Notes: generated from the letters alone by a model not told the origin. A DNA stretch of 64,000 nt from Verrucomicrobiota bacterium (GCA_028293545.1 JAQGOP010000053.1:1-64000); one strand, 5' to 3'; positions 32,013 through 40,368 are shown, counted from the first letter of the stretch. Translations and numbers: made by a program.

Positions 32013-32770
32013 AGGGGATTTTCGGTCGCGATGAATTCCCACGGCAGGTGGAATTTTTTGGCAAGCTCGGCCGCCAGGGCCTTCACGCCATGGACTTCGG
32101 TGGCGTAGTGCCCGCAGAGGTAGAGGTTGAGTTTTTCCTCCTGGGCGCGGTTGAAATGCTCCTCGCGCAGCTCGCCGGTCACGAGGGTGTCGACACCGGC
32201 CCCGGCGAGCTCCGGGATGGCGCTGTTGCCGCTCCCGCTGCAGAAAGCGACTTCCCGCGGGTTCGCGTCCCCGTACTCGAGGGCGATGACGCGCGGGTAA
32301 AGCGATTCGAGTTTTCCGCGCAGCGCGGCGCGGCTCAGGCGGCTGGGCGCGATGCAGCCCACGTTCTCGTCGTCCTTGCGGATGAACGCGCGCTTCGGTT
32401 TCAGCCCGAGCTGCCGGGCGAGGAGCGCGTTGTTGCCGATCGCGGGATGGGCGTCGAGCGGCAGGTGGTTCGAATAGAGCGCGCAGTCGCCCTGGATCAA
32501 TGTCGCCACGCGGTCGTAGGCCGGGCCGGTCAGCGGCCGCGGCATGTCCCAATAGATGCCGTGGTGCACGATCAGGAAATCCACGCCCGCCTCGACCGCG
32601 CGTTTGAACGGCACGACCCCGGCATCGACCGCCGCGCCGATCCGGGTGACGCGGCCGCGGTTCGCGACCTGCAGGCCGTTGCAGGCCCCGGGCGCGTCGT
32701 GAAAATCGGCGCGGCGGGTGCGCTGGTCGCAGTAGGCGACGAGGTCGGAGAGCTGCGGTTGATGGGGCAT
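32009..32770 (-). CDS. Nif3-like dinuclear metal center family protein
   Basis: CNGLQVANRG, FLIVHHGIYWD, YSNHLPLDAHPAIGNNALLARQLGL; ATGA overlap with aroQ. Confidence 0.94.
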   Translation of the reverse strand: MPHQPQLSDLVAYCDQRTRRADFHDAPGACNGLQVANRGRVTRIGAAVDAGVVPFKRAVEAGVDFLIVHHGIYWDMPRPLTGPAYDRVATLIQGDCALYSNHLPLDAHPAIGNNALLARQLGLKPKRAFIRKDDENVGCIAPSRLSRAALRGKLESLYPRVIALEYGDANPREVAFCSGSGNSAIPELAGAGVDTLVTGELREEHFNRAQEEKLNLYLCGHYATEVHGVKALAAELAKKFHLPWEFIATENPL

Positions 32771-32789
32771 TTTTTTGGGCCCGGTTCGG

Positions 32790-33836
32790 TTACTGGCCCG
32801 GTAGGCTGCGGCCGATGCGGCAGCTATGTGCGCTAAAGCCCGCGCCGAAACTCACGAGCCAAAAATCTCCGTCGGGGCCGGGGCGCGCCGTCTTCAGGGT
32901 TTCCTCGAGCGCGAAGAGAACCGACGGGCTGCTCATGTTGCCGAACGCGGACAGCGTTTTCGCGCTCGCCTCGAGGCTGTGCGGCGCGAGCACGGGCGTG
33001 ACCGCTTCGATCACATCGCGGCCGCCGGGATGCACGACGACGCGCGAAACCGGCGCGGCGCCGCGCTCGGCCCAGAGTTGTTGGACGGCGCCGGCGGCGA
33101 GCTCGGGGACGGCGCGATCGAGCAGGTTGCGCAGCTTGCCGTCGCGTTGTTCAAAGCGAAGTTTGTCCCGATCGACGGGGAGGTGAAGCGTGTTGAAATC
33201 GAAAGCCCGCAACCCGGGGGCGCCGGGATGACTGCGCCAGATCGTGGCCGCCGCGCCATCGCTGAACAGGCACGCGCTGATGATCACGCCGGGATCGTCG
33301 TCGAGGTAAAATGCGGCCGAGCAGATCTCGACCGCAATGCAGGCGACGATGGCATTGGGCTGGGCGGCGAGGACACCCTGCGCCGCGCGCAACGTGGGGA
33401 TCGCGGCGCCGCAGCCGAGGCCCACGAGGTCCTGGAGGAACGCATTGGGCCGCAGGCCGAGTTGCTCGGAAACGTAGCTGCTCAGTCCCGGGCAAACGTA
33501 CCCGGTGCAGGTGCAGATGAGGAGGGCGTCGAGTTCGTCGGCGCGAAGGCCGGCCTGGGCGAGCGCGGTGGTGAGGGCGCGGCCGGCGAGTTTCGGGCCT
33601 TCGGAGCGGAAGGCAGCGTTGAGTTGGTCCGCGCTGCGATCAAAGACGCGCTCGATTTCCGGCATCGCGAAATGTCGCGTGGCGATCCCGTGGTTCCCCC
33701 GCAGGATCGTGTGCAGGATCAGCATCGAGCGTTTTTTCAGGCGTTGCCGCACGTCGGAGCGCTGGGCGATCTCCCAGCATTCGGGTTGGGTGAAAGCCGT
33801 GGGTGGAACGGCGGTGGCGAGAGCGTGCAGATGCAT
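32790..33836 (-). CDS. Type III polyketide synthase (chalcone/stilbene synthase family)
   Basis: Catalytic Cys (DLVGLGCGAAIPTLR), His (VVVHPGGRDVI), Asn (FGNMSSPSVLFAL). Confidence 0.96.
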   Translation of the reverse strand: MHLHALATAVPPTAFTQPECWEIAQRSDVRQRLKKRSMLILHTILRGNHGIATRHFAMPEIERVFDRSADQLNAAFRSEGPKLAGRALTTALAQAGLRADELDALLICTCTGYVCPGLSSYVSEQLGLRPNAFLQDLVGLGCGAAIPTLRAAQGVLAAQPNAIVACIAVEICSAAFYLDDDPGVIISACLFSDGAAATIWRSHPGAPGLRAFDFNTLHLPVDRDKLRFEQRDGKLRNLLDRAVPELAAGAVQQLWAERGAAPVSRVVVHPGGRDVIEAVTPVLAPHSLEASAKTLSAFGNMSSPSVLFALEETLKTARPGPDGDFWLVSFGAGFSAHSCRIGRSLPGQ

Positions 33837-34856
33837 TCAGTGAAGGGCGGCGTAGAGTGGGCGCAGCGGCAGGAGCCGGGCGCGATTCAGCAGGGAGAGC
33901 CATTGCTGGCGCTTGGGTTGGAGGAAATAGGGATGAAGGGCCGAGGCCGACGCGAGGCGCACGCGAAAACGCGCCCGGATCTCGCGGTTGATTTTGCGCA
34001 TGGTTTCCGGCCATTCCGCCGCGCCTTGGGCGTAGGCGATTAGGGGATCGACGGCGATCTGGGCGCTTTGAAAAGCCATCGCCATGCCGTTGCCCGTGAA
34101 CGGTGGGATCATTGCGCACGCGTCGCCGAGTTGCACGCGGTCGGAGCAAAACACCTGGCGATCGAAACCGAGCGCCGCGACCGCGCAGAACGATGCGGGA
34201 TCGAAGGCGGCCTGGTTGAGACGGGAGGCGAGCTCCCCGAGCCCGGCCGCCTGGAGATAACCGACCAGCAAACCTGCGCCCTTCGCGCCGAGTTCGCGTC
34301 GACGGAACAGCCCGCAAACGTTGACCTGCCCGCCTTCGATGCGGGAGAGCCCGACATAAGCCTGGTCGCCGAGGTGCAGTTCCAGCTCCCGCGCGAGCGG
34401 CAGGTCGATCGCGTGGATTTTCAAGCCCAGCCAAGTGGGTCGCCCGCGACGCCGGCCCATTGCGAAGACCCGGCCGGCAGGGGCGGCCGCTTCGGCGATG
34501 CGCGTTTGCCCCTGCAAAATTCCGCCCGCGGCGCAAAACGCCTCGGCGAGGCGAGCGTCGAGGACGTAGCGGCTCAGCCCGAGGGCGGGCGAGGGCAGCG
34601 ATTGGATGCGAACGCGTTTCTCGCGCATGAACCAAGCGATTTCGCGATGCTGCAGCGCGTCGGCGAGGAAAGGCGCCAAGCCCAGGCGCTGAATCGTCGG
34701 CGCCGCGAGCCCGGTGATGAATTCGCCGCAGACGCGATGGCGCGGGTATTTCCCCGCTTCGAAAATAGTCGTGGGCACCTCGGCCCGCCGCAGGGCCAGG
34801 CCGAGCGAAAGTCCCGCGAGCCCGCCGCCGACAATCTCGATGGGACGAGGATTCAT
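33837..34856 (-). CDS. FAD-dependent oxidoreductase (monooxygenase/geranylgeranyl reductase-like)
   Basis: EIVGGGLAGLSLGLALRRAEVPTTIFEAGKYPRHRVCGEFI; VQLGDACAMIPPFTGNGMAMAFQSA. Confidence 0.9.
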   Translation of the reverse strand: MNPRPIEIVGGGLAGLSLGLALRRAEVPTTIFEAGKYPRHRVCGEFITGLAAPTIQRLGLAPFLADALQHREIAWFMREKRVRIQSLPSPALGLSRYVLDARLAEAFCAAGGILQGQTRIAEAAAPAGRVFAMGRRRGRPTWLGLKIHAIDLPLARELELHLGDQAYVGLSRIEGGQVNVCGLFRRRELGAKGAGLLVGYLQAAGLGELASRLNQAAFDPASFCAVAALGFDRQVFCSDRVQLGDACAMIPPFTGNGMAMAFQSAQIAVDPLIAYAQGAAEWPETMRKINREIRARFRVRLASASALHPYFLQPKRQQWLSLLNRARLLPLRPLYAALH

Positions 34857-35500
34857 CGATCGCGGCGTACTGCGATCATGCGATAGGCGCCGAGCGTGGT
34901 CGCCGTGCACTGCCATTTCCATGTCGCCGCACTTAGGCCGAGGGCGAGCGGGAGTTCATCGCCGAGAAAACCCGCGGCGATGCTGACGTGGGCGTCGTGG
35001 AGGCTGACCGCATTCGCCCCGAGGAGCGGCGCGACGAGCGCGAAGGTCCGCTGGGAAATGCGGCGTCGCGCGGGCTCGCAGGCGACGACGATTCGGGCGT
35101 GCGGCGAAATCGCGGCCCCGAGCGCGGCGAGTTCGTCGTCGGGAAATTGATGGAAGATCAGGTTGCCAATGACGCCGGCATAGGAGCTGTAACTTGGAAA
35201 GGTGCGAAGGTCCGAGCGATGCCAGGCGCGGCCGACGGGCCAGTCTACCGGACGAGGCCAGAGGTCGAGTCCGTCGACGGGCACGTCGCGTTGATTCAAT
35301 CCCAGGCCGAGTTCGCCGGTGCCCGCGCCGAGCTCGAGGACGGTTTCGCCGGGCTGGAGGCGCCGGGGAAGCTCGTGCAGGAACCAGCGGTGATTGCCCA
35401 TGATGGCATTGGTGATGCGCAAGTCGCGACGGTTTTGGATCGCGGCCGGATCGCTGGGCGCCAACGAGTCGAGCAGCTCGGGCTGAAGCGTGCGTTGCAT
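34853..35500 (-). CDS. SAM-dependent methyltransferase of the type III PKS operon
   Basis: ETVLELGAGTGELGLGL; ATGA overlap with the FAD oxidoreductase. Confidence 0.85.
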   Translation of the reverse strand: MQRTLQPELLDSLAPSDPAAIQNRRDLRITNAIMGNHRWFLHELPRRLQPGETVLELGAGTGELGLGLNQRDVPVDGLDLWPRPVDWPVGRAWHRSDLRTFPSYSSYAGVIGNLIFHQFPDDELAALGAAISPHARIVVACEPARRRISQRTFALVAPLLGANAVSLHDAHVSIAAGFLGDELPLALGLSAATWKWQCTATTLGAYRMIAVRRDR

Positions 35501-35558
35501 GAAGGTAAGAGGGAGGTTGCCGGGCTGCGGACTGCTGTCCAGAATCGGTTCGCGTTAT

Positions 35559-36035
35559 ATGAATACCGACCTTGCCAGTCCCGTGGACTTGATTGCTGAA
35601 GCGGCCGAAAAGTTCCCAGGGCGACCCTCATGGGATGAATATTTCATGGCAACCGCCGTCCTGCTGGCGTCGCGCTCGAACTGTGAGCGCCTGCACGTCG
35701 GGTGCGTGATCGTGACCGGGGGCGAGCGGAAAAACCGCCTGGTCGCCGCCGGCTACAATGGATTTCTCCCCGGCACGCCCCATGTGTCGCGCCTGCGCGA
35801 CGGCCACGAACAGGCGACCGTCCATGCCGAGCAAAACGCGGTGGCCGACGCCGCGCGCCGTGGCAGTTCAGTCGAGGGCTGCGTGGCGTATGTCACCCAT
35901 TACCCGTGCATCAACTGCGCGAAAATCATGGCGGCGGCGGGGATCGCCGAAATCCGTTATCGCGGGGATTACCTCAATGACCCGCTGGTCGCGCCACTTT
36001 TGGCCGAGGCCGGTGTCAAAATTCTCCAGCTGTGA
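35559..36035 (+). CDS. Deoxycytidylate deaminase (dCMP/cytidine deaminase family)
   Basis: Zn motifs TVHAEQNAVADAA and YPCINCAKIM. Confidence 0.93.
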   Translation: MNTDLASPVDLIAEAAEKFPGRPSWDEYFMATAVLLASRSNCERLHVGCVIVTGGERKNRLVAAGYNGFLPGTPHVSRLRDGHEQATVHAEQNAVADAARRGSSVEGCVAYVTHYPCINCAKIMAAAGIAEIRYRGDYLNDPLVAPLLAEAGVKILQL

Positions 36036-36114
36036 CCAGCCCGCCGAGTTGCCCTTTTTGAACGGAGCGAGATTTTCAGTTGGACCGACCCAAAGCCTGC
36101 CTCGAACTCACCGC

Positions 36115-36669
36115 ATGCGCGAACGCCGCAAAACCACGAAGCCCACGATGGCGGGATCGCTCCTCCTGGCGCATCCGATTCTAAAGGACCCGAATTTTCG
36201 GCGGACGGTGGTGCTGATGTCGTCGCACGGCACGGATGGAGCGATGGGCGTGGTATTGAACCGCCCGCTCGGGAAAAAACTCGGCGACCTGAATGGCGAG
36301 TTCGCATTGGGACCCTTGGCGGCGGTGCCGCTCTACCTGGGTGGGCCGGTCGAGACGAAGCAGCTGTTGCTGGCGGCGTGGCAGGCGCGCGACGACGGTT
36401 TCCAGCTTCATTTCGGCATCGAGCCCGAGAAGGCGGCGGTGCTCCTGACCGAGCCGAGCACGCATATCCGGGCGTTCTTAGGATATTCCGGGTGGACCGG
36501 TGGCCAGCTTGAAACGGAGCTGAAGCAGAACACTTGGATCGTGGCGGAGATTCCGCCCGATTTGCTCGAGCATCCCCAGGATGACGGACTTTGGCGCGGC
36601 GTGCTCGGCGGCATCGGCGACGAGTGGAAGCTGCTGGCGGATGAGCCGGAGGATACGAGTCGGAATTGA
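36115..36669 (+). CDS. YqgE/AlgH family protein
   Basis: GSLLLAHPILKDPNFRRTVVLMSSHGTDGAMGVVLNRPLG. Confidence 0.95.
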   Translation: MRERRKTTKPTMAGSLLLAHPILKDPNFRRTVVLMSSHGTDGAMGVVLNRPLGKKLGDLNGEFALGPLAAVPLYLGGPVETKQLLLAAWQARDDGFQLHFGIEPEKAAVLLTEPSTHIRAFLGYSGWTGGQLETELKQNTWIVAEIPPDLLEHPQDDGLWRGVLGGIGDEWKLLADEPEDTSRN

Positions 36670-36679
36670 AGCGTTCGGG

Positions 36680-36809
36680 TGGCGCAGGCGGGCCGACTAT
36701 TTTCCGAAGTAGCGAGCAGCGAGCACGCCCGAGCAAATGGCAAACGCACGATTCCGGCACACATGCCTTACTTGCTACTTTCCGGAGCAGGCGGGCCGCC
36801 TGCGCTACC
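36680..36809. repeat. Inverted pair of family-A palindromes (left degenerate) enclosing an agtagcgagca/tgctact inverted repeat
   Basis: ggcgcaggcgggcc (36681) ... gaagtagcgagcagcgagca ... cttgctactttccggagcaggcgggccgcctgcgctacc (~36784-36809). Confidence 0.8.
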
Positions 36810-36830
36810 TAGCGGTAGTGTCCTAATTTG

Positions 36831-37313
36831 CTATCGCATTACGAAACCATCGGCCCTTAACCAGTCAATCGGACGCACGCAGGGTACTCCGAACACGTGC
36901 GCGACGTCGGGAATTTTAATCCTCGATATCACAAGAGGTTTATCTGCGACCTCATGAGTAACGATCTTGTGAGAATGCGTTTTCGCGTAAGCTATTAGGA
37001 ACGGGTCAGCACCACTCAAGAATTTCGCCTTGGCGGAATCAGTGTAGCCGGACTTTTCCACGTGCTCTATTATTGTTTTGGCAGTTTCATTGGCGGCTGA
37101 ATCGAGATGGAGGAAAAGATGCTTTCGGAGGTCTGCCCACTTAGCTAGCTGGTCATTGCCTTTGCAGAGTTCATTCCCGACCTGCCTGATACTGAACGCA
37201 TTTCCGCATGCCTGTTCTTTCTCAACGAAGCTCCAAAATGCAGGACAAATATCGAATGGATAAAATCCATCCTTCGCCTGAATAAAGGTGTTGGAATCGA
37301 GGATGTAGGCCAT
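36831..37313 (-). CDS. DUF4411 PIN-like protein (putative toxin)
   Basis: MAYILDSNTFIQAKDGFYPFDICPAFWSFVE; GADPFLIAYA; TGATG overlap with the upstream gene. Confidence 0.88.
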   Translation of the reverse strand: MAYILDSNTFIQAKDGFYPFDICPAFWSFVEKEQACGNAFSIRQVGNELCKGNDQLAKWADLRKHLFLHLDSAANETAKTIIEHVEKSGYTDSAKAKFLSGADPFLIAYAKTHSHKIVTHEVADKPLVISRIKIPDVAHVFGVPCVRPIDWLRADGFVMR

Positions 37314-38509
37314 CAGGAGACGAATCCGAATCGTTTACCCATCGCGTGGATCGCGCTGGTAGTCTTGAGCCCAAGTAAACCCATGGCATCGCGGTAGAGG
37401 GTTCGCCCTTCAAGCGCGCTGCCAACCAGAGCGTGAGCAAACGTTGGGCTAACTCTAGGGAGTAGAACCGCGTTATAAAACGAAGGGCCGCCTCCATCTC
37501 GTTTCTTGGCCGCGAGCTTTGCGCGGGCAGCCAATTCCTTGAAATGATTTTCCCGGGCGTCGTACATTGCCTGGAATTGTTTTTCTTCAATTGCACCGAT
37601 GTCCTTCAAACGTCGGAGCATGACGAGTACGCTGACCCGGAAATAAGTGCCGAGCCTAGCAATGCGATAATCCGTGAGGGGTATCCCCGAAACTTTCGCG
37701 AGAAGTTCGTTTGTCGGAACCAGTATTTCCGCCGCAACGGCGTTACAGAATTTTTCTACGTCTACTTCTCCAGAATAGGTCTTGGCTAGATTAGAGATGC
37801 CAGAAACTCCTAACCAAATATGCACGATTTCATGCGCCAACGTGAACAACTGGGCTGCTCTGGCGTCGGCGCTGTTCACGAAAATCAGAGGGGCGTAAGG
37901 ATCGGAAAGTGCGAACCCCCGGAACTCGCCAACCGAAAGTCTCCGGTCGTATTCGATGCCCACGGCGTTGTTTCTGAGAACCAATATTCCGCACTCTTCG
38001 ATTCGCTCTATCATCGCAACGAGAGCGGTTTCTTTATTTATCGCCACCGCCCGTTTCACCGTCGAAATGCCCATCGCGGCATTTACTTTCTTGGCGACTG
38101 TCGCCGGATCGTCGCGTAAGGAAACAGATCCAACAAACCAGAGGGGATTAGCGCCCGACTGGATCAAATGATCTTTATACCATGCCTGCTTACGCTGAGC
38201 ATCGTATACGGTTTCCAAGAGGTCGGGGGTGGGGGCATCAATGCCTGCGCCTCCAACGGTCCTAAAGTCGCTTATCGGGAGGGTCTCTTTGTGAGGCTCG
38301 TTAAGATAGAGAAACCCAACGGGCGTGTGGGTGGCATCAGCTAGCTTCTCCAAAATGTCTACGTCGATCTCCCCATCCGTCTCCCATTTCGTAATGTCTT
38401 CTTCGGGAATGCCTAATTTTATCGCCAATTCTTCGGCGTCGAGACGGGCCCGACGTCTCGCCCATGCTAGCACGGAAGGCTCAAGTAAAATGTTCACGGC
38501 GTCCGGCAC
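37313..38509 (-). CDS. XRE-type HTH + ImmA/IrrE metallopeptidase (putative antitoxin/regulator)
   Basis: HTH-like LAIKLGIPEEDITKWETDGEIDVDILEKLADATHTPVGFLYL; HExxH in TLAHEIVHIWLG. Confidence 0.92.
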   Translation of the reverse strand: MPDAVNILLEPSVLAWARRRARLDAEELAIKLGIPEEDITKWETDGEIDVDILEKLADATHTPVGFLYLNEPHKETLPISDFRTVGGAGIDAPTPDLLETVYDAQRKQAWYKDHLIQSGANPLWFVGSVSLRDDPATVAKKVNAAMGISTVKRAVAINKETALVAMIERIEECGILVLRNNAVGIEYDRRLSVGEFRGFALSDPYAPLIFVNSADARAAQLFTLAHEIVHIWLGVSGISNLAKTYSGEVDVEKFCNAVAAEILVPTNELLAKVSGIPLTDYRIARLGTYFRVSVLVMLRRLKDIGAIEEKQFQAMYDARENHFKELAARAKLAAKKRDGGGPSFYNAVLLPRVSPTFAHALVGSALEGRTLYRDAMGLLGLKTTSAIHAMGKRFGFVS

Positions 38510-38733
38510 TCCTTCAAATTAACTGGGTTGTTGGTGTATTGGTCGAGAAGCATTTCGACCAGATTGGACAGCGGTTTCCCCCAGCGGGTGCTAGCTTTCT
38601 TAAGGACCTTAACGTCAAGTGACACTGTAACCTTCCGCTTTCTTTGCCCTGTTGGCGGACGACCAGCCCCGACACGATTTCCACCGTGGCGGAAGCGCAC
38701 CTTCCGTTTTCTAGGCCGATTTGTCTTGTCCAT
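38494..38733 (-). CDS. Small basic ribbon-helix-helix-like DNA-binding protein (79 aa)
   Basis: GGNRVGAGRPPTGQRKRKVTVSLDVKVLKKASTRWGKPLSNLVEMLLDQY; overlaps the ImmA gene start by 16 nt. Confidence 0.65.
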   Translation of the reverse strand: MDKTNRPRKRKVRFRHGGNRVGAGRPPTGQRKRKVTVSLDVKVLKKASTRWGKPLSNLVEMLLDQYTNNPVNLKECRTP

Positions 38734-38737
38734 GCTT

Positions 38738-38762
38738 TTGAATATGGTCATACCGTATTCAA
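38738..38762. promoter_or_regulatory. Candidate palindromic operator between the divergent TA-like operon and transposase
   Basis: ttgaatatggt-cat-accgtattcaa, one mismatch between half-sites. Confidence 0.6.
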
Positions 38763-38775
38763 GTACAAGACGAAA

Positions 38776-39384
38776 ATGATCAACCAACTCTCCCTCGAAA
38801 AGAAAACCAACGCAGTCTCCATGCTCTGCGAAGGTGCGAGCATCCGCAGCATTGAGCGCATGACCGGAATTCACCGTGACACCGTAATGCGCCTTGGGGT
38901 CCGCATGGGCGAAGGCTGCAAGAAGATCATGGACGAAAAGCTCCGTAACCTGAACTCCCGCCTGATCGAGGTAGACGAAGTGTGGGGTTTTGTCGGGATG
39001 AAAAAGAAAACGGCCAAGGCTCTTGGCGCATCTGAGGATATGGGCGACGTTTGGACGTGGATTGCGATTGATGCGGAAACGAAGCTCGTTCCCGCCTTCG
39101 CCGTTGGCGACCGCACGCAGGCCACGGCTGACCCGTTTATCGAAGACCTCGCGAGCCGTCTCACCCATCGCGTGCAAATCTCCACCGATGCCCTCCGCGC
39201 TTACGAGGGAGCCATTGAACGCGCTTTCGGCACCGACGTAGACTACGGATCAATTGTTAAGACGTACTCCAGCGCGCAACTGGAAGAACAGCGTCGATAT
39301 TCTCCCCCTGAGGTTGTGAAGGTGGAGCGTATGGTTGTCAGCGGAAGCCCCGACACTTCCCTGATTTCTACCAGCTATCCCTGA
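38776..39384 (+). pseudogene. IS1-family transposase truncated at its C-terminus
   Basis: DEVWGFVGMKKK...GDVWTWIAIDAETKLVPAFAVGDRT...VQISTDALRAYEGAIERAFGTDVDYGSIVK...VVSGSPDTSLISTSYP then stop; the usual ERxNLTxRM...RRFTRLTNAFSKK tail is absent. Confidence 0.8.
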
Positions 39385-39446
39385 AATCCAACGGAGATAT
39401 TCAGGTGGTGATGCAAAAAGCCGACGCGCGAAAGTTCGCCGCTGCT

Positions 39447-39743
39447 CTAGCGGTAGCGTCGGGAAAGCCTGACGGGGTATAGCTCCGCGATACGAATCAG
39501 CGGTGATTTGCGGGCGGTCCTGAGGCTTTTGACGGTCGGCTCGGGCTTGGCGTCTTTCTCGATCACCCAAAGCTGCGGGACTTCCCGGACGTGTTGCCCA
39601 ACGGCAAGGTGGATAAAGTTGCGGAAGAACCTGCGCTTAATCTCACGCTTTGGTTTCGCAATGTGAGGCAACGGCGGAAGCGAATAACCGCGCACCGCAT
39701 CCAACCTTTCGCGGAGCATTTTAGCTCTCAAAGTCTTGTCCAT
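39447..39743 (-). CDS. Hypothetical protein inside the IS1-like element
   Basis: MDKTLRAKMLRERLDAVRGYSLPPLPHIAKPKREIKRRFFRNFIHLAVGQHV...; no family recognised. Confidence 0.35.
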   Translation of the reverse strand: MDKTLRAKMLRERLDAVRGYSLPPLPHIAKPKREIKRRFFRNFIHLAVGQHVREVPQLWVIEKDAKPEPTVKSLRTARKSPLIRIAELYPVRLSRRYR

Positions 39744-39859
39744 CCCCCACCGGCCTATGCCAACTTCTGCGAGGGAAAAGAATTGATTCAAATTAGGACA
39801 CTACCACCCTAGCATTTCAGTTGACAGAGGTATGCGTGCGCTCTGTTTTGGTTTCTTTT

Positions 39860-39985
39860 ATGAAAGTCGTTTCCTCCATCAAATCTGCCAAGAAGCGTCA
39901 CCCGGCCTGCCAGGTGGTCCGTCGCAAAGGCAAAATCTACGTCATCAACAAGGTCGAGCCGCGTTACAAGGCGCGCCAAGGCTGA
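39860..39985 (+). CDS. rpmJ: 50S ribosomal protein L36 (zinc-free type), absent from the ORF track
   Basis: [41 protein letters not shown]; only one Cys. Confidence 0.95.
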   Translation: MKVVSSIKSAKKRHPACQVVRRKGKIYVINKVEPRYKARQG

Positions 39986-40004
39986 TTAAAACCCATTTCC
40001 CAAC

Positions 40005-40256
40005 GTGAAAGCCGAAGGTCATCCCATTCTCAACAACGTCTGCTACCTCGATATCGGTACCGGTCGTCGTTTCCTTACCAAGTCCACGATGAAGTCTGCC
40101 CGCAAGGAGCAGATTGACGGCGTGGAATACTTCGTCGTCGCCCGCGACGTCACGATGGATTCGCATCCCGCCTACACCGGCGAGAAGCGCCTCGTCGACA
40201 CCGCCGGTCGCGTCGAGAAGTTCACGTCGAAGTTCAAGCGCGTTACCAAAAAGTAA
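40005..40256 (+). CDS. rpmE2: 50S ribosomal protein L31, type B
   Basis: MKAEGHPILNNVCYLDIGTGRRFLTKST...EYFVVARDVTMDSHPAYTGEKRLVDTAGRVEKFTSKF. Confidence 0.93.
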   Translation: MKAEGHPILNNVCYLDIGTGRRFLTKSTMKSARKEQIDGVEYFVVARDVTMDSHPAYTGEKRLVDTAGRVEKFTSKFKRVTKK

Positions 40257-40282
40257 CCGGCGATTGCTTCGTTTCGTTTTCC

Positions 40283-40310
40283 AAGCCCTCCCAACCGGAG
40301 GGCTTTTTTT
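40283..40310 (+). terminator. Rho-independent terminator after the L36-L31 operon
   Basis: AAGCCCTCC-caacc-GGAGGGCTTTTTTT. Confidence 0.93.
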
Positions 40311-40368
40311 GTGGGTGCCGCCGATTTGTAGGATTCCATTGCGGCGCGAAAGTCTTCTTTTTTGAAGC

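Larger units (their letters stand above)
36814..39805. mobile_element. IS1-type-like element (~2.99 kb) with perfect 17-bp terminal inverted repeats carrying a TA-like operon and a truncated IS1-family transposase
   Basis: ggtagtgtcctaatttg at 36814-36830 and caaattaggacactacc at 39789-39805; flanks tacctagc / accctagc match 6 of 8. Confidence 0.85.

Noticed and set aside
38494-39177. Extended 227-aa version of the RHH protein
   Set aside because: The extension is antisense to the transposase and runs through the palindromic operator; the short 79-aa form fits the family.
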